From positions 744,001 through 808,000 of the forward strand of contig NC_026479.1 in NCBI RefSeq assembly GCF_000328475.2: DNA of 64,000 nucleotides, read 5' to 3'. A program made the translations under genes and the position numbers. Shown one piece after another: positions 42,140 through 53,200 of the stretch. The stretch's first letter is position 1. Each line of letters opens with the position of its first letter. The notes beneath the pieces are model-generated. The model was not told the DNA's origin. It did no database searches and saw only the letters and a list, made by a program, of their open reading frames with translations. Origin of the DNA: Mycosarcoma maydis (taxonomy: Eukaryota; Basidiomycota; Ustilaginomycetes; Ustilaginales).

Positions 42140-44752
42140 TCAATTCTCCTTATCTCCATCATCCGGCAAAAGAGCTGGTTCACGGGCAGCACCGATGTAG
42201 ACAGCTGAAGTACGAGATTTGAATCCAAATCCGCCTGCCGCCGCCGGTATGGATGGCTTATGCGTAGTCGGACCTCCGATCTTGGAGGTGCCAACGGTCG
42301 AGATCTTTGTTACAGCGGTGCTGCTATTAGTGGTTCGATTGCTAAACGCATTCGTCTGACCACCTGCAGCTGCTCTTGGCGTTACGAGCGTTGAGCTTCG
42401 ACTACTCGTCGTGGCACCGCTGCCGATCTGGCTCATACTAGCGCGTGGAACCAACGTCCTCTGCGGCCGAGCTATACCGGGTGTTACGAGAGCAGTGCCA
42501 GTCTCGAGGCCGTGCGGCTGAGATGCACTCTTTTTTATCCCTGGGGCTCCGACAGGCGTCGCCTCGACGGGCGCCATCGAGTAACGGCTGGTGGCAGTAC
42601 GCGAGGTGGGTGCGGCAAGAGATGTTGAACGTGTTGTTGCTGTCCGACCTGATGGAGTGCGTGTGGTTGCGGTTGTCGTGGCGAGAGCTGTACGTGATGC
42701 AGCAGGCGTAGTAGTGGAGGTGAGTGAGGCACGCGGTCGTGGAATAGAACGAGTGCTCGCAGTAGCTGGAGCCGAAGCGCGTGGTGCAGCATTCACCGCG
42801 CTGTTTCGACCCGTTAGCGAGGTCCTTGGTTTTGAAATGGTTCTTGACGTCGGTGCAGTGGGCGTTCTGGTCCCTGGCGAGGTGTTTGCAACCGGGGTGG
42901 AAGTGGCTCGCATGCGTCCCGGAGTGGCAGGTCCTAGAGATGGAAGTGATGGGATGGGATGCGCTTGCACTACAGCAGCGGCGGCGAGCGATTCCCTTCG
43001 ACGCGCAGGACCAGACACAGGTGGGCGTGTGCTGGTAAACGTGCTTTTGCGCCTACTACGCATGGGTGTCTTGACTTCCTTGACCAAGTCCTTACCATCC
43101 AATTGTGCTGATGAGGAGGAGGAACAAGAGATGGCTGAGGCAGATGTGGCGGATAAGCCACTCGATGCGCTTCCTGAACGTGACAGGGCAGGTTCAGCCG
43201 TGATCATTGTCGACACCGCCGATGCGCGAGGTTGAAACAACCTAGTTCTCGCGGTTGGCGTCACGAGCGAGTTGCGAGGAGCAATTCGTGATACTGGCCT
43301 AGCGACAGTCGACCCAGATGCAGACGGTTGAGTGACGGTCGAAAGCGCAGTCCTGGACGACATCAAAACCCTGTTGGGTGATTTTTCATCTACACGTCTT
43401 CCCAGCTGCGTCTTTCTCGCAGCCTCCGCTGCCCACTTCTGCACGTTCTTTGCGTCCCTCTCGAAATTTTCCTCTTCCTCCTCCTCCTCCTCCTCATTGT
43501 CATCGCTGCTGCCTTTCCTCTCGATCTGTTTCTCCGGCTGCTGAGCAGTCTCCTTCTTCGGCGACCTTGAGTGCGAGATCGAAAATGAATTACTTCCGAA
43601 CAATAGTGACGGTTCACCACTCTCGTCCATAAGGTTGCCTCCGATCAGGCTCGAGTTACCCATAAAGCTGCCCGTCAAATTGAGCTCAATCGTATCGTCG
43701 CCAGCAGCATTTTTGACTACACGTCCAACACCGAGCCCTCTCAGGCCCAGCGCATTACGCCTCTTATCAGGAGAGCTCGGCTTGATGTCCGGCACTGCGT
43801 CTTCGGGCACCATACTGCATCGAGGCCTTGCCTTGTAGCCACCGCCGAACTTGGTCGGCGAAGTGTTTGTCGCAGCAGCGACGGAGGTAACAGACGAAGA
43901 TTTGATACGTGCCTTTGCTCGAGAAACGTCAAAGCTGTCGTTGATCGTGACGTCAGCAGCTGTGGTTGCAGTGGCCGCGAGGAAGCTCGCATCTTGGCTG
44001 AAGAGTAGCTCTTGTGTGCCTGTAGTGTCCAAAGTCAGACTCAGATCCGAGAGCTTGGCGCTTGGGCTGCTGGACGACGCCAGCACTGAAGGTCGCATCC
44101 GCGGCTGTCTAACGTCCGAAGCGGGAAGATCAGCAGGCGACAGAGGTGTGGAAGCGTTTTCAGTTTCGACTTCAGTAGGTCTCAATTTTTTGCCAGGTGA
44201 AGAAGACGAGCTGATGATGACTGGCCGACGCAAAGGCGAGTCGCGAGTGTGTGGCCGGCAAGTAGCCGAATCGGTCGATCCGACTTTCGATGGAGAGGTC
44301 GAAGACGAACTCGTGTTGAGGAACAGTGACGACACTGTTGACGCACTTTCGGGAGCAGTCTGCTTAGATGGAGAAGACAGGATGCTGCTACCTGAGGCTT
44401 TGCGTGGCGACTTTGAGGGCGAGATCGGATGTGGCATTTTGATCGAGTCGAACATGGCAGCGAGGGCGGCTTTCTCTGGCGACATTGGCTTGCTCTCAAG
44501 ATTGGCTGTCGTCTTGCGTTGAGGTGACTGCAATGTAGCTACAGACAGTGTAGACCTGGCATTGGCGTTAAATGTATCAGCAAGGTGCTCTTGAAAAGCC
44601 TGCTTGTCGGAAGAGGCGAATGCTGCCCTAACTTCGGTCTCGGCTACAGGGTGGACCAAAGACTTGTTTGGAGTGTCTGGCAATGGTACCAAAGCAGCAT
44701 CTCCTTGCGTACTTGGCATCATGTCCAGTTGAACTTGGATATCGTCGTTCAT
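42140..44752 (-). CDS. Hypothetical Ser/Thr/Pro-rich protein with CDK sites and degron-like motifs
   Basis: 870 residues in one exon from the ATG at 44752; no known fold. The sequence is basic, mostly disordered and rich in Ser/Thr/Ala/Pro. It has many S/T-P-x-K/R sites of the CDK type (SPSKSPRK, SPEK, SPGKK, SPDKR, SPKK, SPNR). A Glu run (DDNEEEEEEEEEN) lies in the middle, next to a possible helix AKNVQKWAAEAARKTQL. A D-box-like RNALGLRGL is present, and the protein ends DGDKEN, a KEN box at the very C-terminus. The pattern suggests a cell-cycle-regulated nuclear or spindle protein; this is inference. It is divergent from the HMCES gene, 487 bp away. Confidence 0.75.
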   Translation of the reverse strand: MNDDIQVQLDMMPSTQGDAALVPLPDTPNKSLVHPVAETEVRAAFASSDKQAFQEHLADTFNANARSTLSVATLQSPQRKTTANLESKPMSPEKAALAAMFDSIKMPHPISPSKSPRKASGSSILSSPSKQTAPESASTVSSLFLNTSSSSTSPSKVGSTDSATCRPHTRDSPLRRPVIISSSSSPGKKLRPTEVETENASTPLSPADLPASDVRQPRMRPSVLASSSSPSAKLSDLSLTLDTTGTQELLFSQDASFLAATATTAADVTINDSFDVSRAKARIKSSSVTSVAAATNTSPTKFGGGYKARPRCSMVPEDAVPDIKPSSPDKRRNALGLRGLGVGRVVKNAAGDDTIELNLTGSFMGNSSLIGGNLMDESGEPSLLFGSNSFSISHSRSPKKETAQQPEKQIERKGSSDDNEEEEEEEEENFERDAKNVQKWAAEAARKTQLGRRVDEKSPNRVLMSSRTALSTVTQPSASGSTVARPVSRIAPRNSLVTPTARTRLFQPRASAVSTMITAEPALSRSGSASSGLSATSASAISCSSSSSAQLDGKDLVKEVKTPMRSRRKSTFTSTRPPVSGPARRRESLAAAAVVQAHPIPSLPSLGPATPGRMRATSTPVANTSPGTRTPTAPTSRTISKPRTSLTGRNSAVNAAPRASAPATASTRSIPRPRASLTSTTTPAASRTALATTTATTRTPSGRTATTRSTSLAAPTSRTATSRYSMAPVEATPVGAPGIKKSASQPHGLETGTALVTPGIARPQRTLVPRASMSQIGSGATTSSRSSTLVTPRAAAGGQTNAFSNRTTNSSTAVTKISTVGTSKIGGPTTHKPSIPAAAGGFGFKSRTSAVYIGAAREPALLPDDGDKEN

Positions 44753-45239
44753 TTCCGGGTCAAAAGCGTGCGTGCCAATGTTCAGGGGTTGTGATCATCT
44801 GTAAAGGTGTGAGATAGAGACTGGTGACAGCAGCAACTTTGACTGTTTCATGCACATCTGGCGTAGAAAAACATGTCACAGATAACACTCACGACTCACG
44901 ATTCCGCTGCGCGAGTCGACTCTCATCCGCGAAAGGTTACACGTGATTTTCCCCCAGATCCAAAATCGCATGAGATATCGCGATCCATTGGCGGGACGTC
45001 AGCCCGATGTCAGATTTCGGGAAAGCCGAGACATTGAGTTGTGGAGGAGGAAATCTCGCGATTGCGCAGTCCTACAGCAAAGACGAGGACCCTGAACTGT
45101 ACTCTCAGCGACAGCCAAGGCTGATTGATGAACTCAGCTAAGCGGGTGGAATAGAACGTCTTTTCTCAACATGACCACGATCATCAAGGAGGGCACGCAG
45201 ATGCACTGACGATGTCATGCAACCGCTAGCGCGCGCAGC
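44753..45239. other. Divergent promoter region, S/T-P-rich gene / HMCES-like gene
   Basis: 487 bp shared by two divergent genes. It holds TTGGCGGGAC near 44989, which resembles an E2F-type site, and a TACACGTGAT E-box near 44938-44947. Binding is not shown. Confidence 0.45.
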
Positions 45240-47192
45240 ATGTGTGGACGCTTTGCAAATGCCCAATCGATTCCTCAGTACCGCGCGGCGGTGCGAGAAG
45301 AGCTACCCGATCGGCGTGCTCCCACCCCTGCTTCCGACGCAGACGACTATACCCCATCGCACAATGTTGCGCCGCAGACACGCAGCCCAGTCGTGCGCCG
45401 CGAACTCACCTGGGAGCGCGAGCTGCGTCTGAAATCAATCCGCAATCCGACCGAGCAAGACCGAGAGCTCCAGCTCATCATCCAAACCATGAAGTGGGGT
45501 CTCGTACCTCGTTTCCACAAAAAGCCACCCAGCTATGGCGAAGCGTACAAAACGATAAACGCGCGCGATGATACCATCCTGTCACCGCAAAAGTCGATGT
45601 GGCATTCGCTGCTGCCGAGCCAGCGCTGTGTGGTGTTTGTTCAGGGGTTTTACGAGTGGCAGAAGCGAGGTGGTTCTGGGGATGCGGATAACGTGGAGCG
45701 GATCCCACATTTCGTGGGGATGACAGAACCCGGTCATGGTCGAAACGACAAGCTGGGACATGGAAAGCGTCTTATGCCTCTGGCAGGGCTGTGGGAATCT
45801 GTCCGATTCGAAGGACAAGACAAACCGCTCTACACCTTTACCATCGTCACAACGGCAAGCAATAAACAGCTAGGGTTCCTACACGATCGTATGCCTGTCA
45901 TTCTGCCCACTGCTCAGGCTATATCCACCTGGCTAGGCATGGGTGTTGAAACGAAATCGGAGGACGAAGTGAAGACGGGAAAAGACGTGGATGACAGCTG
46001 GAGCCTTGACGTAGCCAAGCTGTTGAGGCCGCTGCAGGGTGAACTGGAGTGTTACAAGGTGCCTAAAGAAGTGGGCAAGGTGGGTAACAATAATCCGAGC
46101 TTTATCCTGCCGATCGAGGAGCGAAAGGATGGCTTGAAGGCTTTTTTAGCTAGGCAGAAGCAGCCCAAGCAGGCGACGTCTGGGATACCGACGACTCTCC
46201 GGGAGACGAACGAAAGCTCAGCAGATGTTGTCAAGAAAGAACCTTCGCAAAATGTGGATATCATCATGTCGACCTGCTCTAAGGATTCGCACGCGCTGCG
46301 GACCGCGCAAGAAGCGGAAGAGCAAGCAGCTTTGGCGGAGGTGGGCGCACGGGCAGAGCAGGAAGAGGAAGATCGAAAGTTGGCCGAGCAGATGCAGCAA
46401 GAATTCGAACAACAAGCGGCAACAGGCGCACAAGAGGATAGTGGAGCGAAAGAGATTAGTCGCAGCGAGTCGATCGTTGTTCTTCGGACGACATCCAATT
46501 CTGAGTCGACACAGAATTCAGCAAGGCGGATGAAATCGCAAGAATCTGATTCGACTCAAGGTGACGATGTCGGAGATGGGTTTGGCGTTCGTCGAGGTGA
46601 GGAGGCGATTAAGGATTCGACATGGAAACGGCACCGTTCGGCATCTGCTAGTGATGGACCTTCGAAACGTAGCCGTGCCTGCTCTTCTTCGTCATCGTCA
46701 TCGTCATCGTCACCGCACACACACAACCTCGATGCCAACACAAACGCTCTTGAACCATCGAGTCGCTTCTCACCGGATCCCTACAACCCACCGCTGTCGC
46801 CTCCTCGTCCTCGTGGAGGATACAGCCGTGAACTCTCACCCTCGAGCGGTGGAGGGATCCACATCAACCCTCCGCGAGGCAAGACGCGAGCCAAACCGCG
46901 GCACGAAGCTTTCCCACAAGCTCCACCACACCCCTGGAGGTCTCCGCCGAAGAAGGAGAGAGGGCCGATAGACGAGATGCTCGATCGCCAGAGGAGGAAT
47001 GCAGAACACGAGAGACACGATCAGCGAACGATGCGGAGCGAGCCGAGTCCAGCACGTGCAAGCCAAGGCACGCTTGATGGGCGCAGTCCGAAGGCGAAGC
47101 GAGCGCAAGCGATGCGTGCTGCCAGGAGCGATAAGGGGAAGCGGGCAGGGTCAGACATCAGGTCGTTCTTTTCGCCTCAGAACAAGTCGTAG
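45240..47192 (+). CDS. HMCES: SRAP-domain DNA-protein crosslink protein (HMCES/YedK type)
   Basis: 650 residues from the ATG at 45240. Cys2 directly follows Met (MCGRFANAQ), as required for the covalent link to abasic sites after Met removal. Other SRAP hallmarks are PSHNVAPQT, MKWGLVPRF, INARDDTI, the CVVFVQGFYEWQ motif with its catalytic Glu, and FLHDRMPVIL with its His. The family shields abasic sites in single-stranded DNA at replication forks. The SRAP domain (about 1-290) is followed by a long disordered tail with Ala/Glu-rich helices and Ser/Pro/Arg stretches. The end, SDIRSFFSPQNKS, resembles a PCNA-binding motif lacking the first Gln. The protein is nearly twice the length of human HMCES. 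Confidence 0.93.
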   Translation: MCGRFANAQSIPQYRAAVREELPDRRAPTPASDADDYTPSHNVAPQTRSPVVRRELTWERELRLKSIRNPTEQDRELQLIIQTMKWGLVPRFHKKPPSYGEAYKTINARDDTILSPQKSMWHSLLPSQRCVVFVQGFYEWQKRGGSGDADNVERIPHFVGMTEPGHGRNDKLGHGKRLMPLAGLWESVRFEGQDKPLYTFTIVTTASNKQLGFLHDRMPVILPTAQAISTWLGMGVETKSEDEVKTGKDVDDSWSLDVAKLLRPLQGELECYKVPKEVGKVGNNNPSFILPIEERKDGLKAFLARQKQPKQATSGIPTTLRETNESSADVVKKEPSQNVDIIMSTCSKDSHALRTAQEAEEQAALAEVGARAEQEEEDRKLAEQMQQEFEQQAATGAQEDSGAKEISRSESIVVLRTTSNSESTQNSARRMKSQESDSTQGDDVGDGFGVRRGEEAIKDSTWKRHRSASASDGPSKRSRACSSSSSSSSSSPHTHNLDANTNALEPSSRFSPDPYNPPLSPPRPRGGYSRELSPSSGGGIHINPPRGKTRAKPRHEAFPQAPPHPWRSPPKKERGPIDEMLDRQRRNAEHERHDQRTMRSEPSPARASQGTLDGRSPKAKRAQAMRAARSDKGKRAGSDIRSFFSPQNKS

Positions 47193-47280
47193 CCACTACG
47201 CATGTCAGACGTAATACCGATCAAGCAAAACATGTAGTGGGACTGTGTATGTGAGATTTCGGTTGCTAGAGTACACACGC

Positions 47281-50200
47281 TTACTGGCCCGCTCCGCCCT
47301 GGCCGGGCTTCTTGAGCGCGATGGGCGCACCGGCAGCTCTGGGTTTCTTGGCGCCGCCCTGACCGTCGGCGGCTGCGGCATTGGCAGCGTTGGAGGTGTT
47401 GAGGCCTTGGGTAGACAGCTTGCGCTTGGCGCCTGCAGTGGTGCCGCCTCGACCGCCGCGAGCTGCAGCGTGCGCGATGCGCGTTGTGCCACCTCGTCCT
47501 GCAGCAGCTCCGCGGATCGACGCGACGGTTTTAGGTGTTGCATTTGCCGCGGGAGTGGACACTGGATTGGCCGGGTTGGCGGGACCGGTGGGAATGGGTC
47601 TGGCTACTGCTGGGCGTGGCGTAGCGCGCCCCGCCTGTGCTGCTCCGCGTCCAAACACCCCCGGTCGAGTGGGCAGATTAGTAGCCCCACCACCGGCACC
47701 CGCTCCGCTGCCAGCCGGTCCGGTCGGCGCACCCGTCGTCCCAGCACCAGCCACCTCCTCCCCCTTGAGCGCCGCGATCTCGGCTGTCAATTTAGCGATC
47801 TTGTTGTCCTTCTGCTTGATCATCAGTGTGTTCCTCAAATTCGCCTCGTTCTTGCCCGCCTCGAAGCGTGCCTTAGCATTCTCGTCGTGTTGCGCTTTCA
47901 GCTCCGCTTCGCGCACAGAGACTGCAGCTGCGATAGCCTCTTGCACCGCTACTTGGCGTTCGGCCTCCAGAGCGCTGAGTCGCTGTTGAACCTGCGATTC
48001 CACGTCGTTGCCTTCAACACTGGCTGGCAACTGAGCATATTTGAGCTCGAGCGAGGTTCGCAATTCTTGCAGTTCCCGAGCGTGCGTCGCTTTGAGTTCG
48101 GCTATGTCAGTAGGAACATTGCAAGACGCAAGCTGGGCTTCGAGTTCGCGGATCCTCGTCTCGGAAGCCTGCAGCTTTCCTTCAAGCTCCACAACACGCA
48201 TTCGGAGGATGGACAGGTCGGATCCAGCATCGGCAGCGCCTGTAGAAATGTTACCATTGCCACCGGCTGCAAGACGCTCCTGCACAGCCTTTTCAATCGC
48301 TTCTGCGTTGTTCTCGGCAAACTCTTTCTTGAGCTGGGCGATCGTGGCGTCACGTTCCTGCACCTCGGCTTGAGCTGCGCGCCTGTCCCGAAGAAACTCC
48401 CGGCCCCTTTGAAGGTGCTTGTCACGAGCAGCCTCGACCTCTTGCTTTTCGGCTTCGAGCTTGGCCTTGATCTCGTCGAATTGCTTTTGCGCTTCGGCGA
48501 CCGCGGCTTGGATGGCTGCCTGCTGATCGACAGCATTTGTTGATGCTGCTGCTGCTTCAACCTCGGCAGTAGGTGCAACCGAGGTTTCGCCAGTAGCAAT
48601 GGTGGCTGCTGCTCCACCGTGACCATCTGCGACGGTTGAAGAAGCCGAAGCCTGTGCCTCTTCTAGCTGTTGCTTCAGTGCATCCCTTTCGACAATGAGC
48701 TGGGCAACATTGGCCTCGTGTGTTGCGATCGCTTCCTGGTACTTGGCCGCATCCTCGTCCTTTTCCTTTTGCAGTGCCACCAGCTTCTCTTGAGCCTCAG
48801 CTACGGCCTTTCGCTCAGCCGCAATCCTGGCGCGTACCTGCTCTCTGAGCTTTTCAAAGTTCTGTTTTGCCGTCACCAATTCTGCTTTGACACCTTCCGT
48901 TGCGGATTCGCTTTCCTTCAGCTTGGTCTCCAGCTCTTTGATCTTTTGCTGAGCTTCACCATACTGCTGCTCGGCCTTTTGCATCTCTTCGTTCATGCCG
49001 TGAGACTGCAGAAGTGACTGAGCTCGCGACTGCCATCGCTTGCTATCCTCGCGCATCACGTTGAGCTCAGCCTGCGACGCCTCGAGCTCAATCTGCGCGT
49101 TGCGAAGCTGCTCTCGAACGGGTTCCAGCTCCGTGTTAGCTGCACGCAGCTCAGACTCGAGTTGAGCGATGCGCATCTCACCACGGCTGGCGCTCTCTTG
49201 CAACGTGTTGTGATTTTCGCGCAGCTCGTTCAGCTGATTGATCTTTTCGAGTAACTCGACGTGCCGGCTGGTGGTGCTGGCCGAGGAGGCGGTTTTGGCC
49301 CTCTCCGTATCGAGCTCGGAGCGTGTTTCGGCGAGCGTCTTGTTAACATGCTCCAAAGTTTGCTTGAGTCGCGACGTTTCCTGCTTGTTGATCTCCATTT
49401 GCAAATCGACAATCTCTTTTTCGCGTCGCAGGAATTTGACGACCTCATGAAGCTCTTCGACGCGGCGTTTCATAAGGGAGTGAGCCAACTCGTAGCCTGA
49501 TGTGCTTCCTTCCTCTTGTTTGACCTCAACGGGAGGCACAGGCTTGGACACCGGCGCCTCCGTGGTGACTGGTTCTCCAGTTCCTGAAGCTGAAGCACCT
49601 TCGTCGGCGACTTTAGAAGATTCTGTTACTCCCTGAGCAGCGGGCTCGACAGATAAATCGGCAACGTCTGTTGTTGCAGCAGCAGCCGGCTCACTTGACG
49701 CCGGCACAGCATTGCTGACCTGTTCAAGCTCCTTCTCGACGTCCATGGAAGGAAGAGGCGCTGCGGCGGCCTCACGCATCTGGTTGGCTTGCGCGTTGAT
49801 GGTCTCCAGATGTGTGTGAAGGATCTGGTTCTGGGTAGTGAGGTCGTCGATCTTGCGCTGCAAATCGGCCTTCTCGCGCTCGAGCGCTTGGCGCACGGCA
49901 TTCCAGCTCGCCTTTTCGCGGCCCCATTCCGCTTCAGCCAGATCCTTGGAGCTGCGGAGCGCGCTTGCATCTTGCCTAGCTTTCTTGAGCTGCTCGCGCA
50001 CCTCGGCAAGCTCGTTAGTGAGCGTGTCAACCTGCTTGGTAACTTCGTCGAGCTTGAGCTGCGCAGCTTTGGAGGTTTGAACGTGCTTGCGAATCTCGCT
50101 CTTGACATCTTCCTGCTCGGCACGGGCGCGCTCCTCGACGGTACCGAGCTCAGTGATCGCATCTTCCAGGGATTTCTTCTCGGCTTGGAAAGCTGAGCGC

Positions 50201-53200
50201 TCAATTTCGAGCTGCTGCTGCAGTTCCTGCAGCTGCATTTGGACAGCGGAGAGCTGAGACGAGGTGCTGGCCACCTGCTGCTGCAGTCCATCGATCTCTG
50301 CAGACTTGGAGGTGAGTTCAGACGAGGTGCTGTCCTTGAGTCGGTCGTGCTCCTGCGTCAGGGCAGAGAGCGCGGCGTCCTTTTCAGCCACAGCAGCGGC
50401 CGCTTGCTCCACCTCTAGCTTGCTCTTGCGCACCTCGAGCTGTGCAGCCGCTCGTCCGGCTTTGAGGTCGGACAGTTCAATCTCGAGCTGTTCCTCCCTT
50501 GACAGCTGAATGTCAGCTTGAGCGCGGAAACCAACTGCATCTCGCGAGAGCTGATCACGACGCTCGTAGATGCTGAGCTTCTCCTGGATGGATTCGAGCT
50601 GGCGGGTCAAATCCTCGACACGAAGCTGCGTGTGATCCGCGCTGGTGCGAGCAATAGCGAGCGCCTCGCGAGCGCTGCTTAGCTCGGAACTGGAGAGGTC
50701 GATGCGACTTTGCAAGTCCTTTGTCTCGATCTCGCGGCGGAGGCTGAGTTGTCGGTAGAGATCCTGCTCGGCGGCGAGTCGGCTGCGAAGATCCGCGTTG
50801 ATTTCGTCGAGCCGCTTTACGTCTTGCTCAAGGCGAGACTTGGCATCCTGCCCACGCTGCTCAAGCTCAGACTGCATGGCTTGGGTGGTGCGGACGAGCT
50901 CTTGGAGGCTGCTCCGCTCAACCTGCATGTCACGGTTCTCCTCTAGGAGCTTGGTCTCGAGAGACTTCCAGACCTCCTTCTCAGCCTGCAAACTCGATAC
51001 TTGGGTGCGCAGTTGCTCCAAAGTGGAGCGAGACTGGATGAGCTGCTCTTCGAGCATCTGCACGGAAATGTCTCTGCGCGTAAAACTCTCCTGAAGACTT
51101 GTTGCTCGTTTCGACAGCTCATCTAGGTCGGTCTTGGTGAGCTGGAATGTCCGCTGAAGATTGGCAAATTTGTCCTCGGCGGCTTGACGAAGGGTATGCT
51201 CACGGGCCGAGTCGACTGTCGTTTTGCTCAATTCCGCTTGCAGAGATCGGATTTCCTCGCGGTAGCGGGAGAGCTCCGCATCAGTTTCCGACTTGAGTCG
51301 TTCGTGTCGAGATCGCAGTGCTTCGTACTCGGCCAGCGGCAGGCCAGACTTCATGGGCACGATTGCGTTGGAGGAGGTCTCTTCGAGTTTCTCGTTATCG
51401 GCACTGCGACCGCCGGTGGCGCAGAGTTGACGGAACAAATCACGCTCCTTGCTTACCTCCTCCACCTTGAACCGCTCCTGGCGCACTTCGTCTTCGAGTC
51501 GCACGATCAATTCGCGCGCTTCGTTAACGGCATCGTCCTGATCGTCAGCGAGGCGTGCCTTGTAGTTGCGCTCCTCTTCCTCCATCTTGGCCCCCAGCTG
51601 GCGAGTCACCTGAAGCAGTCGAGCGTTCTGGCTACAGAGCTCGGTCAGAGAGCGGAATGTGACGAGCTCGGTGGTGATGACGGCCTGCGTGTCGGATTCG
51701 GGGAGCGTGTCGGGGAGGGGAGCGATGGCGTCGAGCTCAGCGAGGAAGCTGCCATCGTCTTCGAGGCGTTCAGCAGCACTGGGATCATCGCGCAGGATGA
51801 TGGATTTGGTAAGCTCACGTACCTGACGGCCAAGGTCAGCAAGTTGCTGCGACATGAAACCGTTCTCGCGAGTGATGCTTTCCAGATCGAGCGTCAGCCG
51901 TTTCGCCTCGGCTCGCACCGCGTCTCGTTCCTGCGAAACCATAGCGACTTGGGCAACCATCTCGTCGAGGTCAGCCGTGAGACGCTCGGTCTCTTCGCGT
52001 TGCGCTTGGAGTTGAGGAGCACGCTCCTGCAGCTCATCCATGACCTGCGCAAGAACCGAGCCAAGTCGATTCGTCTCGAGCCTCTCTCGACGAAGCTCCT
52101 CTTGCGTCTTGGCAAGCTCCATGTAGATCTGGCTGAAGCTCTTGCCCGACTTGCGAATGCGGTTAGCGATTTCTGCGGTGGGCGAAATGCCAAAGCTGTG
52201 GTTGAAAGAAGCGGCGGTGCCCAAAAGGCCGGCTCGTCGTGGTGTTGAAGCAGTGCTGCGTACGTCAGAGTCAGCGTCGCCATCGCTCATGGCATCGAGA
52301 GTTTGGTTGAGAAGGGCGTCGCCATTTTCGCGGTGGCCTTGGCCGATGCCGACGCCTTCAGCTAGACGGTCGAGAGCGTTCGAGAGCTCGCGGTTCTCCT
52401 CTTCGAGAGCCTGGCGCAGCTCCACCTCCTTCTGTGTCTCTGCCCAAGCCTCTTGCTCTCGGGTTCGGCACTGTTCAAGTACCTCTTCCCACTGCTGTTC
52501 GAGCTCAGCGATGCGCTGCGAAGAGTGTTCGGCTCTTCTCTCAAGCAGCTTGACGAGTTGGCTCTGGCTGCCAACCTCGGAGCGAAAAGAGTCTTCCTGG
52601 GAAGAAAGACGAGCAGAAAGGTCGGCAACTTTGTCCGAAGTCTGACTGAGCTTGGTGCTGGCTTCGTTGTAAGCTGTCTGTAAAGATTCGACCTTGGAGC
52701 GCGCGACGGCGGCTTCTTGACGCGCGGCATCCAATTCAGCCTGAGCGCGGCTGAGTTCAGCACGCTTGGCTGCGCGGAAGGTGGCAGAAGACTCGTTGAG
52801 CTTGAGCAGCTGCTCGTGAGCCCACTCGGCATCTTTCTTGGTAAGCTTGATTTCCTGTTCGAGACCTTGCAACTTGAACTTGGCGATGTTCTCTTGACTG
52901 CGTGATTCTTGCACGGATGTGGCGAGGCGTGAAATTTCTTGGCGGGCGTCGCGGTTGCGGGAGAGCAGCGTGTTGATTTCTTCGGCCTTGCGGGTGCTCT
53001 CCTCACGTTCACGTTGAAGACTGGCGAGGATGTCGCGCTTCTCTTGCTCCGCTTGATCGAGCCTTCCACGGACTTCGGCAGCCTGTCGCACGCCGGTTTC
53101 GGTGGAGCTTTTGAGAGTTGTAAGCTGTGCACTAACGCCAACAAGCTCGGCTGAGAGTCGATCCTTTTCGCTTCGGACAAGCTCCTTGGCTCTGCGTTCT

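Noticed and set aside
51184..52248. 354-codon + strand ORF inside MLP1 (also 47245-48543 and 47381-47989)
   Set aside because: These are shadows of the coiled-coil gene on the other strand, with Leu-rich low-complexity products.
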